Below, one piece after another: positions 1 through 8,915 of a DNA stretch of 64,000 nucleotides (within the stretch, counting starts at the first letter, position 1; every line of letters starts with the position of its first letter). The position numbers were made by a program, and so were the translations under genes. The DNA lies in the NCBI RefSeq assembly GCF_045920555.1, contig NZ_CP174509.1:3472001-3536000 (forward strand), given 5' to 3'. Under the pieces are notes generated by a model. The model worked only from the letters and a program-made list of their open reading frames with translations. It was not told where the DNA came from and made no database searches. The DNA is from Pseudalkalibacillus sp045920555. GTDB taxonomy: Bacteria > Bacillota > Bacilli > Bacillales > Fictibacillaceae.

Positions 1-161
1 CTCAATGAATTTAATTGTTGAAATCTCAAACTAACAGTTTTACAATAGTAACAAGGATAGAAAAATGGATTCATTTGGAGAATATGAACTGTTTTTTGAA
101 ATGATAATAAGATAGGTAATGAAAGAACAGATTCATAAATTTCTAGGAGGGTAATTTCGAT

Positions 162-410
162 ATGCCAAAGTACACAATTGTTGACAAAGAAACATGTATT
201 GCTTGCGGAGCTTGTGGGGCTGCTGCACCTGACATCTATGACTACGATGATGAAGGGATTGCATTTGTTACATTAGATGATAATCAGGGAATCGTGGAAA
301 TCCCAGATATTCTTCATGAAGATATGCAGGACGCCTTCGAAGGTTGCCCGACTGATTCAATCAAGATCGCGGATGAGCCTTTCGATGGAGATGCAACTAA
401 ATTCGAATAA
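162..410 (+). CDS. fer: 4Fe-4S ferredoxin
   Basis: Small soluble electron carrier of 82 residues. The single cluster motif is visible: Cys12, Cys15 and Cys18 (CIACGAC) with the fourth ligand Cys62 in GCPTDSI, so one [4Fe-4S] cluster is expected. The acidic composition and length fit Bacillus ferredoxins of the B. thermoproteolyticus type, which carry electrons to redox enzymes such as P450s and desaturases. An AGGAGGG ribosome site lies 8-9 nt before the ATG. The gene is monocistronic and ends in a strong terminator. Partners cannot be read from this window. Confidence 0.95.
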   Translation: MPKYTIVDKETCIACGACGAAAPDIYDYDDEGIAFVTLDDNQGIVEIPDILHEDMQDAFEGCPTDSIKIADEPFDGDATKFE

Positions 411-422
411 AATATCACAAGT

Positions 423-455
423 GACGTCTTCCTTTTTTCGGAAGGCGTCTTTTTA
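423..455 (+). terminator. Terminator of fer
   Basis: A 10-bp stem (423-432 with 440-449, containing two G-T pairs) and a 7-nt loop are followed by a T-run just after the fer stop. Confidence 0.85.
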
Positions 456-550
456 ATCCTTTTACATTTTAAAATAACTGATATTCATTGTAAATTACGA
501 AAAAACTCTTCTTGCATGAAAACAACTGTCCCCTTTTGTACGACCCTCAG

Positions 551-579
551 TTTTCAAATGAATCTTGAATTGCTATAAT
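551..579 (+). promoter_or_regulatory. Sigma-A promoter of ppa
   Basis: A perfect TATAAT at 574-579 is preceded by TGC (extended -10). A weak -35, TTTTCA, lies 17 nt upstream. Confidence 0.6.
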
Positions 580-621
580 AGGGTATTGTAAGTTATACAT
601 ATTCTAAGGAGGTTCTATAGT

Positions 622-1110
622 ATGGCAAAAATTGTCGACGCATTTATTGAAATTCCGACTGGAAGTCAGAACAAATACGAATACGATAAAGAAAAAGGTG
701 TATTCAAGCTTGATCGTGTCCTTTTCTCCCCGATGTTCTACCCTGCTGAATACGGATATCTTGAAAATACACTTGCACTTGATGGCGATCCGTTAGATAT
801 CCTTGTCTTAGTGACAAATCCTACTTTCCCTGGCTGTGTGATCGAATCCCGCGTAATCGGATTCCTGAACATGATCGACAGCGGAGAAGAGGATGCAAAG
901 CTTTTAGCAGTTCCAGTTGAAGACCCACGTTTTGATCATGTTCAATCGCTTGAAGACGTTTCAGAACATACACTTAAAGAAATCTCTCATTTCTTCGAAC
1001 GCTATAAAGATCTACAAGGCAAGAAAACAGAAATCGGTTCTTGGGAAGGTCCCGAAAAAGCTGCTCAATTAGTTGAAGAATGCTTAAAACGCTATCAGGA
1101 ACAAAAATAA
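622..1110 (+). CDS. ppa: Inorganic pyrophosphatase (family I)
   Basis: Cytoplasmic enzyme of 162 residues that hydrolyses pyrophosphate to two phosphates and so drives biosynthetic reactions. The family I signature DGDPLD at residues 54-59 holds the metal-binding aspartates, and the length is normal for bacterial family I enzymes. B. subtilis itself uses an unrelated manganese-dependent family II enzyme, so the family I type distinguishes this organism. A strong AAGGAGG site precedes the ATG. The gene stands alone between its own promoter and terminator. Confidence 0.95.
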   Translation: MAKIVDAFIEIPTGSQNKYEYDKEKGVFKLDRVLFSPMFYPAEYGYLENTLALDGDPLDILVLVTNPTFPGCVIESRVIGFLNMIDSGEEDAKLLAVPVEDPRFDHVQSLEDVSEHTLKEISHFFERYKDLQGKKTEIGSWEGPEKAAQLVEECLKRYQEQK

Positions 1111-1127
1111 ATGTCTAGATTGAAAAA

Positions 1128-1156
1128 GACCTGCGGAATATCCGTAGGTCTTTTTT
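1128..1156 (+). terminator. Terminator of ppa
   Basis: Perfect 10-bp stem (1128-1137 with 1141-1150), 3-nt loop, then a run of six T. Confidence 0.9.
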
Positions 1157-1194
1157 ATCCAAGGCTTTGTTAAAGTCATTTGTTATATATTCAA

Positions 1195-1493
1195 AATTCA
1201 CTTCCTTTCCGCAGGTGATCCGCAAGCCTCCTCACTTGCACAGGATGTCAACACAAAAATGAAATCATTTTCGTGTCTGCGATGAGAATTCTTAGAAGCT
1301 TTCCTTATGCTAGCTTCGACGTTCACCACAAGACCACGGACTCATATTCTATCCTTGTGGCTTTGCGCCGAGTAACCGCAGGCGCAGGACGTGGTGGTAT
1401 TTAGTCGAAGTTCATTATTATACTCGAAGATCCTTAAATTGCTGCGGGATCTCGCCTGGCTCGCATTTCCCGCTGGAGTGTCGCGAATTCTGA
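1195..1493. repeat. Dispersed palindromic repeat, copy A (interrupted)
   Basis: The left half (about 1195-1240, with CCTTTCCGCAGG and AAGCCTCCT) and the right half (about 1440-1493, with CTGCGGGATCTCG and CCCGCTGGAGTGTCGCG) match copies at 19.7, 23.5 and 42.0 kb. About 200 bp of other sequence separates the halves. That insert has internal palindromes of its own, for example CTTCGAC at 1313-1319 with GTCGAAG at 1404-1410. An open frame crosses this stretch but lacks a ribosome site and is judged accidental. Confidence 0.7.
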
Positions 1494-1658
1494 AAAAATC
1501 AACATTACTATTTAACAAAGACTTATGTATAAAGGAGAATGACTTACAACTTAAAGAACCTATCCTACAGAATTTTATAAAACTTCATGTAAGCGCAACC
1601 AAGACTAATCCCTCGCCGATTTGTTTTTGCAAGATTTCTAAATCGTACAAATTTTCAG

Positions 1659-1687
1659 TTGACATACATTGTGAACAGTAGGAGAAT
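1659..1687 (+). promoter_or_regulatory. Sigma-A promoter of serA
   Basis: A perfect TTGACA at 1659-1664, a 17-nt spacer and GAGAAT at 1682-1687 predict a start about 27 nt before the chosen serA start codon. Confidence 0.65.
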
Positions 1688-1720
1688 CAGAAATTAATAA
1701 TAGAAGATGAGGTGAAGAGT

Positions 1721-3295
1721 TTGTTTCAAATCGTGATAAGTGATCCAATAAGCAAAGCGGGATTAGAACCGCTTGTAAATACTGCAGGAATGAATCTTAT
1801 TGAAAAAAATATCCATGAAGTAACCTCCAAAAAGGAAATCGACGCAATCCTTGTACGAAGTGGCACAAAAATCACTCGGGAACTCATCAACGAAATGCCA
1901 AAACTTAAAATCATCGCACGTGCCGGAGTCGGAATCGACAACATCGATTTGGATGCGGCCACCGAGCAAGGTATCGTCGTGGTAAATGCCCCAAACGGTA
2001 ATACGATTTCCACTGCTGAACACACATTTGCAATGATGCTCACTTTAATGAGAAATATCCCTCAAGCGAATCGGTCTTTACGAAATTTAGAATGGAAGCG
2101 TTCGGCTTTCACGGGTCATGAAATTCATGGAAAGACCCTGGGCATCATCGGAATGGGTAAAATCGGTTCAGAACTTGCAAAGAGAGCACTATCCTTCGGG
2201 ATGGATATCCATGTCTTCGATCCATTCCTTACAAAAGACCGTGCAAAAAAACTACAGGTGGAGCTTGTTTCTTTGGATCAGTTACTTCAAACTGCTGACA
2301 TCGTGACGGTTCATACCCCGTTGAATGAGGATACAAAGAATCTCATCAATAAAGAGTCGATCAAAACAATGAAAAAAGGCGCTTATATACTGAATTGTGC
2401 ACGCGGCGGAATTATTGATGAGAAAGCTCTCGTCGAGGCGTTGGAAGAAGGACAAATTGCTGGAGCTGCACTGGATGTCTTTTCAGAAGAGCCGTGTGCA
2501 AATGAATCTTTACTTTTACATCCTAATGTAATTGCGACTCCACATATTGCAGCGTCGACGACCGAAGCCCAGTTCAACGTCGCGAAACAAGTCAGCGAAG
2601 ATGTTTGTAACGTGCTGCAAGGACAACCCGCACGTAATGCGTTGAACTATCCTGCGATTTCCCGTGACGTCCATGATTACATCTACCCGTTCATTGAATT
2701 GGCGAACCGTTTGGGAACGTTCTTATCTCATTGTATAAAGACACCGATAAAAGAAATACAGTTGACCTATTCAGGGGAACTGACCGAACATGAAACACTA
2801 CCCGTTACGAGGAGTCTGTTGTCCGGCTTCCTTAATTCGCGTATCGATCAACCTGTCAATATCGTCAATGCCAACCTGATTGCCAAACAGCGTGGAATCA
2901 CATATGGTGAAACAAAAGCATCTGAAACCTTCGGCTACTCTAGTCTGATTGATGTGAAAGTCATCGGGGAAAACCAAATGGTATCTATCCAGGGGACACT
3001 GCTTCCAGGACTTGGTGGAAGGGTAGTAAATCTGAATGGATTCGATATTGATTTCACCCCGAAAGGGCATCTCATCTTCATCACTCATAATGACCAGCCG
3101 GGAGTAATCGGTAAAGTCGGAGAAATACTCGGAAGACATCAGATGAATATCGCGACGATGCAGGTAGGGCGTAAAGAAGTGAGCGGAGGTGCTGCTATGG
3201 TGCTGACTTTTGACGAACCCCTCAACAGTGAGACAATCAAGGATCTACAAGAAAATACTGGCATAATAACACTTCTATCGATGTCGTTGGAATAA
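1721..3295 (+). CDS. serA: D-3-phosphoglycerate dehydrogenase
   Basis: First enzyme of serine synthesis, oxidising 3-phosphoglycerate with NAD (524 residues). The Rossmann motif GMGKIG is at about residues 144-149. Catalytic regions NCARGG and TPHIAAST follow, then the regulatory domain and a C-terminal ACT domain (from about residue 445, HNDQPGVIGKVG), expected to bind serine for feedback inhibition. I chose TTG at 1721 because GAGGTGA lies 6 nt upstream and the protein then begins MFQIVISD as in relatives. An in-frame GTG at 1712 abuts the same site and is less likely. Confidence 0.95.
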   Translation: MFQIVISDPISKAGLEPLVNTAGMNLIEKNIHEVTSKKEIDAILVRSGTKITRELINEMPKLKIIARAGVGIDNIDLDAATEQGIVVVNAPNGNTISTAEHTFAMMLTLMRNIPQANRSLRNLEWKRSAFTGHEIHGKTLGIIGMGKIGSELAKRALSFGMDIHVFDPFLTKDRAKKLQVELVSLDQLLQTADIVTVHTPLNEDTKNLINKESIKTMKKGAYILNCARGGIIDEKALVEALEEGQIAGAALDVFSEEPCANESLLLHPNVIATPHIAASTTEAQFNVAKQVSEDVCNVLQGQPARNALNYPAISRDVHDYIYPFIELANRLGTFLSHCIKTPIKEIQLTYSGELTEHETLPVTRSLLSGFLNSRIDQPVNIVNANLIAKQRGITYGETKASETFGYSSLIDVKVIGENQMVSIQGTLLPGLGGRVVNLNGFDIDFTPKGHLIFITHNDQPGVIGKVGEILGRHQMNIATMQVGRKEVSGGAAMVLTFDEPLNSETIKDLQENTGIITLLSMSLE

Positions 3296-3300
3296 AATAA

Positions 3301-3339
3301 ATGGGGTTGACTCTTGGATAAGAGCCAACCCCATTTTAT
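3301..3339 (+). terminator. Terminator of serA
   Basis: A 15-nt stem with one A-C mismatch (ATGGGGTTG...CAACCCCAT) is followed by TTTTA, immediately after the serA stop. Confidence 0.85.
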
Positions 3340-3395
3340 ATTTGTCTGTTACGGAATTTAGAGGACATATGTTCCGTTATTGTGGACAAAAATTC

Positions 3396-4208
3396 TTACT
3401 TCAGCAAGACTTCTTCCCGCTTTCCTTTATTAAACGTCATCAAATGGGTATATCCTGCTTCTTTTGCAAATTTGACTGCACGTTCATATGCAAACCCGAC
3501 ATGTTCAGGATAATGTGCATCTGAAGATAAAACAATTGGAATACCTTTTTGATGACACATTTTCAACAGATCTTCGTGAGGGTACATTTGTTTTACCGGT
3601 TTACGTAAACCAGCAGTACTGATCTCAACACAAGTTTTTGATTCTTTCAAAGCATCCGTTGCACGCTCATATTGTTCCAAGAGAAAATCATTGTCCTCAG
3701 GTACGTAGTTGAATATTTTCACAAGATCGATGTGGCCTAAAATATCGAACATATTGGATTGAGCTAATGTGACAACCTGATCGAAGTAACGACGGTATAC
3801 ATCAAACAGATCCCTTCGGTCCCATTCTTCTTTATATTCTGAAAGGTCAATACCAAAATCGTCGATCCAATGGATCGAACCGATAACATAATCGAAATCA
3901 TATTGATCGATGAATCGCTTCATTTCTTCGTGCTTTCCGGGAGTATAATCCATTTCGATCGACATCTTCACATCTATATCCCGATCCCATGCTTGTCGGA
4001 ACAAAGCCACATAGTCTTCCATATCGTAATAACGCCTAGCTTCAACCCACGGGTTAGAAAGGATGTCTGCAGTTTGATAAAAATGATAAGCATGTTCGGA
4101 TATCCCGAAGTGATCGATCCCTTCTTTCACCGCTTTGTCTGTGAACTTCGTAAGATAATCCAGAGTCAGTGTCCCTTTTTCCAAATGGTTGTGATAATCT
4201 GTCCTCAT
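3396..4208 (-). CDS. Histidinol-phosphatase-like PHP hydrolase
   Basis: Metal-dependent phosphoesterase of the PHP superfamily, 270 residues. It starts MRTDYHNHLEKG with the HxH metal motif and continues with GISEHAYHF, the HIDLVKI segment and SSDAHYPEH. This set fits the HisJ/HisK histidinol-phosphate phosphatase family (last phosphatase step of histidine synthesis). No other his gene is nearby, so a broader phosphatase role is possible. The ATG at 4208 has a GAGAGGGGAA site; the frame stays open upstream but would overlap the neighbouring gene. Confidence 0.8.
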   Translation of the reverse strand: MRTDYHNHLEKGTLTLDYLTKFTDKAVKEGIDHFGISEHAYHFYQTADILSNPWVEARRYYDMEDYVALFRQAWDRDIDVKMSIEMDYTPGKHEEMKRFIDQYDFDYVIGSIHWIDDFGIDLSEYKEEWDRRDLFDVYRRYFDQVVTLAQSNMFDILGHIDLVKIFNYVPEDNDFLLEQYERATDALKESKTCVEISTAGLRKPVKQMYPHEDLLKMCHQKGIPIVLSSDAHYPEHVGFAYERAVKFAKEAGYTHLMTFNKGKREEVLLK

Positions 4209-4243
4209 GTTCTTTCGTTCCCCTCTCCCACTTTCGTTCGTTA

Positions 4244-4930
4244 TTAGATCTTCTGTTTCAAAACATATAGAGTTTGGCCAACGATGATCAAGTTCGAATC
4301 GAGATCGTTCCATCCTATCAATTCATCTACTGAAACATCATACTTTTGCGAAATGCTCCATAAAGTATCTCCTTGAGCAATGGTAATCGCGACTTTTTCT
4401 TTGTTTTCGATATGGGGCGTATTGACATTGACTGCCTTTTGTTGATCCGTCAAATAAGCCAGAGGATCTACTGCGTTGGTTTTATTTATATTCCATTCAT
4501 CCATATGGACTTCGAAATGCAAATGGTCCCCTCTGGATTTACCCGTGTTACCGATCAAGCCGATGATTGAACCTTTATCTACCTTCTCGCCTTCTTCAGC
4601 CAGTCGTTCACTCATATGGGCATACAAGGTTTCCATACCGTTCGGATGCTTAACAAATATGACATTTCCATAAGAATCGGAATAATAGGATTTGGTTATC
4701 GTTCCTTTTTCCACAACGCGTATCTCTTTCCCTTTTTCGGCAGCTATATCCACACCGAAATGAGACCCTTCTCGTGTACCGAAATGATCAGTCAACATAC
4801 CTTCGACCGGCCAGTCCCATTTGATTTCCTCCTTGACCTTTGTTGAACTCTTAGCAGATACAATATCAGAATTCGCCATATAAGACAAAACAAAAAGCGT
4901 TCCCAGGAACAACATTAGTACTTTCTTCAT
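4244..4930 (-). CDS. Secreted M23 metallopeptidase with LysM domain
   Basis: Cell-wall protein of 228 residues. An N-terminal hydrophobic segment (about residues 3-19) acts as signal peptide or anchor. The M23 (LytM-type) zinc endopeptidase domain shows His57-x3-Asp61, His105 and HLHFEVH with His138. A LysM peptidoglycan-binding repeat occupies about residues 181-226. All zinc ligands are present, so it should cleave peptidoglycan cross-links and is not a degenerate factor. The start at 4930 has GGAGG in front; a longer frame reading is not supported. It may act in sporulation or wall growth. Confidence 0.88.
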   Translation of the reverse strand: MKKVLMLFLGTLFVLSYMANSDIVSAKSSTKVKEEIKWDWPVEGMLTDHFGTREGSHFGVDIAAEKGKEIRVVEKGTITKSYYSDSYGNVIFVKHPNGMETLYAHMSERLAEEGEKVDKGSIIGLIGNTGKSRGDHLHFEVHMDEWNINKTNAVDPLAYLTDQQKAVNVNTPHIENKEKVAITIAQGDTLWSISQKYDVSVDELIGWNDLDSNLIIVGQTLYVLKQKI

Positions 4931-5112
4931 ATTAAAAAAACCTCCACAGTCTATTATCAAGTCTTGGACAGGCCAAGGGCACGATAATATCGTATGGAGG
5001 TAAACATTTTTTTATAACATAATCGATTAAAAATATTTCACGGAAGCTGCGTTCCTTGTAGTCTTCCTACCAATCTACCGTGTGGGTGTTACTCATGGAA
5101 CAAGATTTATCG

Positions 5113-6912
5113 TCATTTTCCACTCTCATTCTTATTTTTTTGTGGAATGAAGAATGAAAATGTCGTACCTTCATCAATTTTACTATGAACAGAAATTTTC
5201 CCCCCATGAGCATCAATAATGTTTTTAACGATTGCAAGTCCCAGACCAGTACCGGAACGCCCTCTAGTCCGAGCTTTATCCGCTTTATAAAACCGTTCGA
5301 AAACGAATGGGAGATCCTCCTTAGGAATGCCTGACCCTGTGTCCATGATTTCAACGTTCAATCCGCTGGAAAGGCTTGTCACCTCCACGGTTACTTTTCC
5401 GCCTTTTCTGGTATGTCTTAATGCATTGTCTATCAGGTTCGTCATCACTTGTTCCAATCGATCTGCATCGGCCTCAACATGAGTCACTACTTCTGGTAGC
5501 TTCAATTCAATGTCGATCTCTCTTTCCCTGGCTAGTCCTTGGAATTTATGGACGACTCTAGTGAAAAATTCCCTGCCATCTATTTCAATCAACTCAAGGG
5601 ATACGTGCCCTGCTTCCATCCGTGCAAGATCAAGCAGTTCATTGACCAAGCGTCCCATTCTTAGGGATTCATCATAAATGATCTGGGCTATATCCTTCTT
5701 TTCTTGTTCCGTTCCCGCAATGTCATCAATAATAGCTTCACTATATCCTTGCAGCATTGAAATTGGAGTTCTCAGTTCGTGGGAGACATTGGCTATGAAA
5801 TCCTTCCGCAACTTATCGTGTTGACGCTCTTCCGTCATATCCCGGAATACAGCGACAGCTCCCCGGACATTCGATTGATTATATAGCGGCGTCATTAAGA
5901 CGACCCAGCTTCTCCCTTGAAGATCGATCTCAGTCATTTGTTCACGTTCAAGATTCACAACACTTCGGAATAGGTCATTGATCTGTTCAGGGACTTCCTC
6001 TCCTTCCCGTTCTTCCATGCCCTGCTCATAATACCAAGCTTGTATGAACCGTTCCGCAGGCGGATTAGTAACGAGAATCTTCCCTTTTCGGTCAAAGGTG
6101 ATGACGCCATCTGCCATACTGCTTAAAATACTAGACAACTGCTCTTTCTCTTGACTTAACGCATTGATGTTATTTTTCAAGTTGCGCCCCATTCGATTGA
6201 ATGACAGGGCCAGTTCACCAATTTCATCATGAGTCAGGATCGGAACCTTTGTGTCGAACTTTCCTTGTGCAACCTCTAAGGCTGCTTCCCTCATCCTCCG
6301 GAGGGGGGAGGTGATCCGTGTTGATAAAAAGAAGGCAAAAATGGTAGTCAGGATGATTGCAATTCCTGCAGATAAGAAAATGATCTGCTTCGCTTTTTGA
6401 TTTGTCTCTTCGATCAATTCTAATGATTGATAGATGAAAACCGCGCCGCGTTCATTTTCAGAAAGCTGTACAGGTTTACCCACTATCAATATCTCATTGT
6501 GTTCAGTCTGATCTCCTTTTTGTACAGGAAAATCACCTTGGACACTCACTGTCTCACCATTTTTCAACACTCTGGATAATTCCGGGTCCTCCCGGAACAG
6601 CGAATAGGGGAGTCGGGATAGATCCGTTTGCTCAGAGGAATGCGAATATTGTGTACGGTCACTGAGGATGACAATGTTGCTTGAATGCGCATCAACCAGA
6701 CTGGATATAGTGTCCTTAGCCTCTTCAAATCGTTGATCACTTTGGATGATTTCCACCAGTGAATCTTCCAGCTGGGAAAGTTGCTTCTTCGCATTATCGA
6801 CAATGAAATTCTCAAAGAATTGCATCAATAGTACTGTTAAAATGAAGAGGACCACGGATACAAGTAAAAGGATGGTCCCCCAGAGCTTGCCAACTACACT
6901 CCTCCAAATCAT
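5113..6912 (-). CDS. resE: Sensor histidine kinase ResE
   Basis: Membrane sensor of 599 residues that phosphorylates ResD to control anaerobic and aerobic respiration genes. Transmembrane segments lie at about 10-31 and 176-196, flanking an extracellular sensor region. HAMP (about 197-250), PAS (about 255-360), the HisKA dimerisation helix with phospho-acceptor His378 in NVSHELRTP, and a complete ATPase domain (NLIDNALRHT, DTGSGIP, GTGLGLAIVKN) follow. The start overlaps the resD stop by 4 nt (ATGA), so the two are translationally coupled. B. subtilis has sigX/rsiX next to resE; they are absent here. Confidence 0.95.
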   Translation of the reverse strand: MIWRSVVGKLWGTILLLVSVVLFILTVLLMQFFENFIVDNAKKQLSQLEDSLVEIIQSDQRFEEAKDTISSLVDAHSSNIVILSDRTQYSHSSEQTDLSRLPYSLFREDPELSRVLKNGETVSVQGDFPVQKGDQTEHNEILIVGKPVQLSENERGAVFIYQSLELIEETNQKAKQIIFLSAGIAIILTTIFAFFLSTRITSPLRRMREAALEVAQGKFDTKVPILTHDEIGELALSFNRMGRNLKNNINALSQEKEQLSSILSSMADGVITFDRKGKILVTNPPAERFIQAWYYEQGMEEREGEEVPEQINDLFRSVVNLEREQMTEIDLQGRSWVVLMTPLYNQSNVRGAVAVFRDMTEERQHDKLRKDFIANVSHELRTPISMLQGYSEAIIDDIAGTEQEKKDIAQIIYDESLRMGRLVNELLDLARMEAGHVSLELIEIDGREFFTRVVHKFQGLAREREIDIELKLPEVVTHVEADADRLEQVMTNLIDNALRHTRKGGKVTVEVTSLSSGLNVEIMDTGSGIPKEDLPFVFERFYKADKARTRGRSGTGLGLAIVKNIIDAHGGKISVHSKIDEGTTFSFFIPQKNKNESGK

Positions 6913-7628
6913 TCTTTTTCTTCTACCTCGAATTTATAACCTACACCCCAAACAGTTGAAATCATCGAGGCTGCATCAGGAGAGACCCGGTTCAATTTTT
7001 CACGAAGCCGTTTCACGTGTGTATCCACAGTTCGCAGGTCACCGAAGAACTCATAGTTCCAGACGTCCTTCAACAATTGTTCTCTCGAATACACTTTGTC
7101 CGGTGTCTTCGCTAAATATAGTAGCAGTTCATATTCTTTCGGTGTCAAACTGATCTCTTTTCCATCAGCTGTTACACGGTGAGCATCATTATCGATCGTC
7201 AAGTGAGGGAATACGATCACATCTTTGCTGACTGTGTCTGTATGTAGATATTTCGTTGCGGTAGAACGCCGTAACAGCGCTTTCACACGTAGAACGACTT
7301 CTCTCGGGCTGAATGGTTTGACCACATAATCATCTGCCCCTGCTTCAAAACCTTGTACACGATTCGATTCTTCACCTTTAGCTGTCAACATGATGATTGG
7401 AGTTGCTTTTTCTTTGCGAAGTTTTTCACAAACCTCGATTCCATCCATCTCTGGCAGCATCAAGTCAAGCAGAATGATATCAAATTCAGCTTCACTCGCT
7501 TCTTGCAAAGCTGTTTCTCCGTCTTCTGCTTCGACCACCTCGAAATTTTCACGCTCTAAATACATTCTTAGTAATTTCCGGATTCGTTCTTCATCATCGA
7601 CAACTAAAACTCTTTGTTCTTTTTCCAT
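6909..7628 (-). CDS. resD: Response regulator ResD
   Basis: OmpR/PhoB-type DNA-binding regulator of respiration, paired with ResE. The receiver domain has the acidic pair at Asp11/Asp12, phospho-acceptor Asp55 in ILLDLMLPEMDG and the conserved Lys in VVKPFSP. The winged-helix output domain follows (LTPKEYELL, DLRTVDTHVKRLREKL). I chose ATG at 7628 (MEKEQRV) because GGAGGG sits 10 nt upstream. An ATG at 7637 is only 1 nt from that site. Confidence 0.96.
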   Translation of the reverse strand: MEKEQRVLVVDDEERIRKLLRMYLERENFEVVEAEDGETALQEASEAEFDIILLDLMLPEMDGIEVCEKLRKEKATPIIMLTAKGEESNRVQGFEAGADDYVVKPFSPREVVLRVKALLRRSTATKYLHTDTVSKDVIVFPHLTIDNDAHRVTADGKEISLTPKEYELLLYLAKTPDKVYSREQLLKDVWNYEFFGDLRTVDTHVKRLREKLNRVSPDAASMISTVWGVGYKFEVEEKE

Positions 7629-7680
7629 TATTCTCATACCCTCCATCTTCTTACATACTACATATTCTTTCCAACTGTTA

Positions 7681-7712
7681 AGAAAACCTCCACTGAACGT
7701 GAAGGTTTTCTG
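7681..7712 (-). terminator. Hairpin between resC and resD
   Basis: Stem 7682-7690 with 7704-7712 (extended by CAC/GTG) lies between the resC stop and resD. The T-run after it is short, so it probably reduces rather than stops read-through from resABC into resDE. Confidence 0.5.
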
Positions 7713-8900
7713 TTATGCATAGGAATGCAAGCCTACAATTACTATATTGACCGCTATCAAGTTGAACATGATGATGACGAAGCCTAGCACACATAGCCAT
7801 GCTGATTTTTCACCATGCCAGTCCCTAGCAAGCCTTAAGTGGAGATAAGCAGCATAAAAAAGAAATGTAATCAAAGCCCATACTTCCTTCGGATCCCATC
7901 CCCAGAATCGCGTCCAGGCTGCCTGAGCCCAGATCATAGCGAAAATCAATGCACCTAATGTAAAGACCGGAAATCCGATCGCAATAGAGCGATAACTGAT
8001 TTCATCAACCAACTGCGTATTAATGTTTTTCATTAAAGGTTTTAAAGCTGCTCCTAAACGCTTTCTCAAAGAAAGCCTTAATAATAAGTAAAGAATGAGT
8101 CCGGAAAATAATGACCAGATGAACGTGTTCAGCTTCTTCGGTGCATCTACACCTTCCATCCATGCAGGTGCTTCGAACAGTGGTCCGAATGCATTTTCTG
8201 TCAGCTTCACTCCATCATGTGGACCAGCAATCGCTGGCATGTGATAGACAAGTTCTGCTTGATTTCCACTCTCGTTCACCCATTCAAAGCTCGCTTGATA
8301 ATTTGTAGCTCCAAAGCCTAAGGACACGAGAATGAAGCCAAGTGTGCTGAGCAGAGTGTATAGGACAAATTCCAACCATCCTGTTTTCTTCGATCCCTTG
8401 CTCTGATCGATCGTAGCCACAAGATAAATCAACCCAGCTACAAAACTGATCGCTAAAATTCCTTCCCCTAAAGCTGCTGTCGTCACATGAATTTTCAACC
8501 AGTTGCTTTGAAGAGCGGGTATCAATGGTTCTATCTCTCTAGGGAACATACTCGCATATGCAATCACAAGAAGTGCGACGGGCATAGCGAATACACCAAG
8601 TACATTCAAACGATAAATGGCATAGATGATAATGAATCCGAATACCATCATCATACCGAAAAATGTCGTGAATTCAAAAAGGTTGCTGACAGGAGCATGA
8701 CCAGCCGCAATCCACCGAGTGATGAAGTATCCCAACTGGCTTATAAATCCGATTATGGATAGGATATAGCCCCATTTCCCCCATCTATTCGATTTCGTGC
8801 CATCTTTTTCTTTAACCGTCAAGGAAACCACAAAAAGGATGGTCGCGATAAAGTAAATGAAAAATGCAATATATAATAAACTACTGCTTAACTGAGCCAA
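7713..8900 (-). CDS. resC: Cytochrome c biogenesis protein ResC (CcsA/CcsB-type haem handler)
   Basis: Polytopic membrane protein of 395 residues, mostly hydrophobic with about eight transmembrane spans. It carries the tryptophan-rich WWD-type motif WGWDPKEVWALITF near the C-terminus, the signature of system II haem-handling proteins. With ResB it forms the complex that exports haem and attaches it to apocytochrome c at CxxCH. The gene follows resB by 15 nt in the resABC operon. Confidence 0.95.
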   Translation of the reverse strand: MAQLSSSLLYIAFFIYFIATILFVVSLTVKEKDGTKSNRWGKWGYILSIIGFISQLGYFITRWIAAGHAPVSNLFEFTTFFGMMMVFGFIIIYAIYRLNVLGVFAMPVALLVIAYASMFPREIEPLIPALQSNWLKIHVTTAALGEGILAISFVAGLIYLVATIDQSKGSKKTGWLEFVLYTLLSTLGFILVSLGFGATNYQASFEWVNESGNQAELVYHMPAIAGPHDGVKLTENAFGPLFEAPAWMEGVDAPKKLNTFIWSLFSGLILYLLLRLSLRKRLGAALKPLMKNINTQLVDEISYRSIAIGFPVFTLGALIFAMIWAQAAWTRFWGWDPKEVWALITFLFYAAYLHLRLARDWHGEKSAWLCVLGFVIIMFNLIAVNIVIVGLHSYA

Positions 8901-8915
8901 GAGTCTTCCTCCCTT

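Larger units (their letters stand above)
1157..1720. other. Long intergenic region between ppa and serA
   Basis: It holds repeat copy A, then about 165 bp of AT-rich sequence with no recognisable RNA element, then the serA promoter. B. subtilis has a riboflavin transporter gene (ribU/ypaA) near here as I recall; it is absent. Confidence 0.6.

Noticed and set aside
1391..1681. 96-codon plus-strand frame between ppa and serA
   Set aside because: It starts inside the repeat copy A insert, has no ribosome site and ends in the serA promoter; composition is not protein-like.
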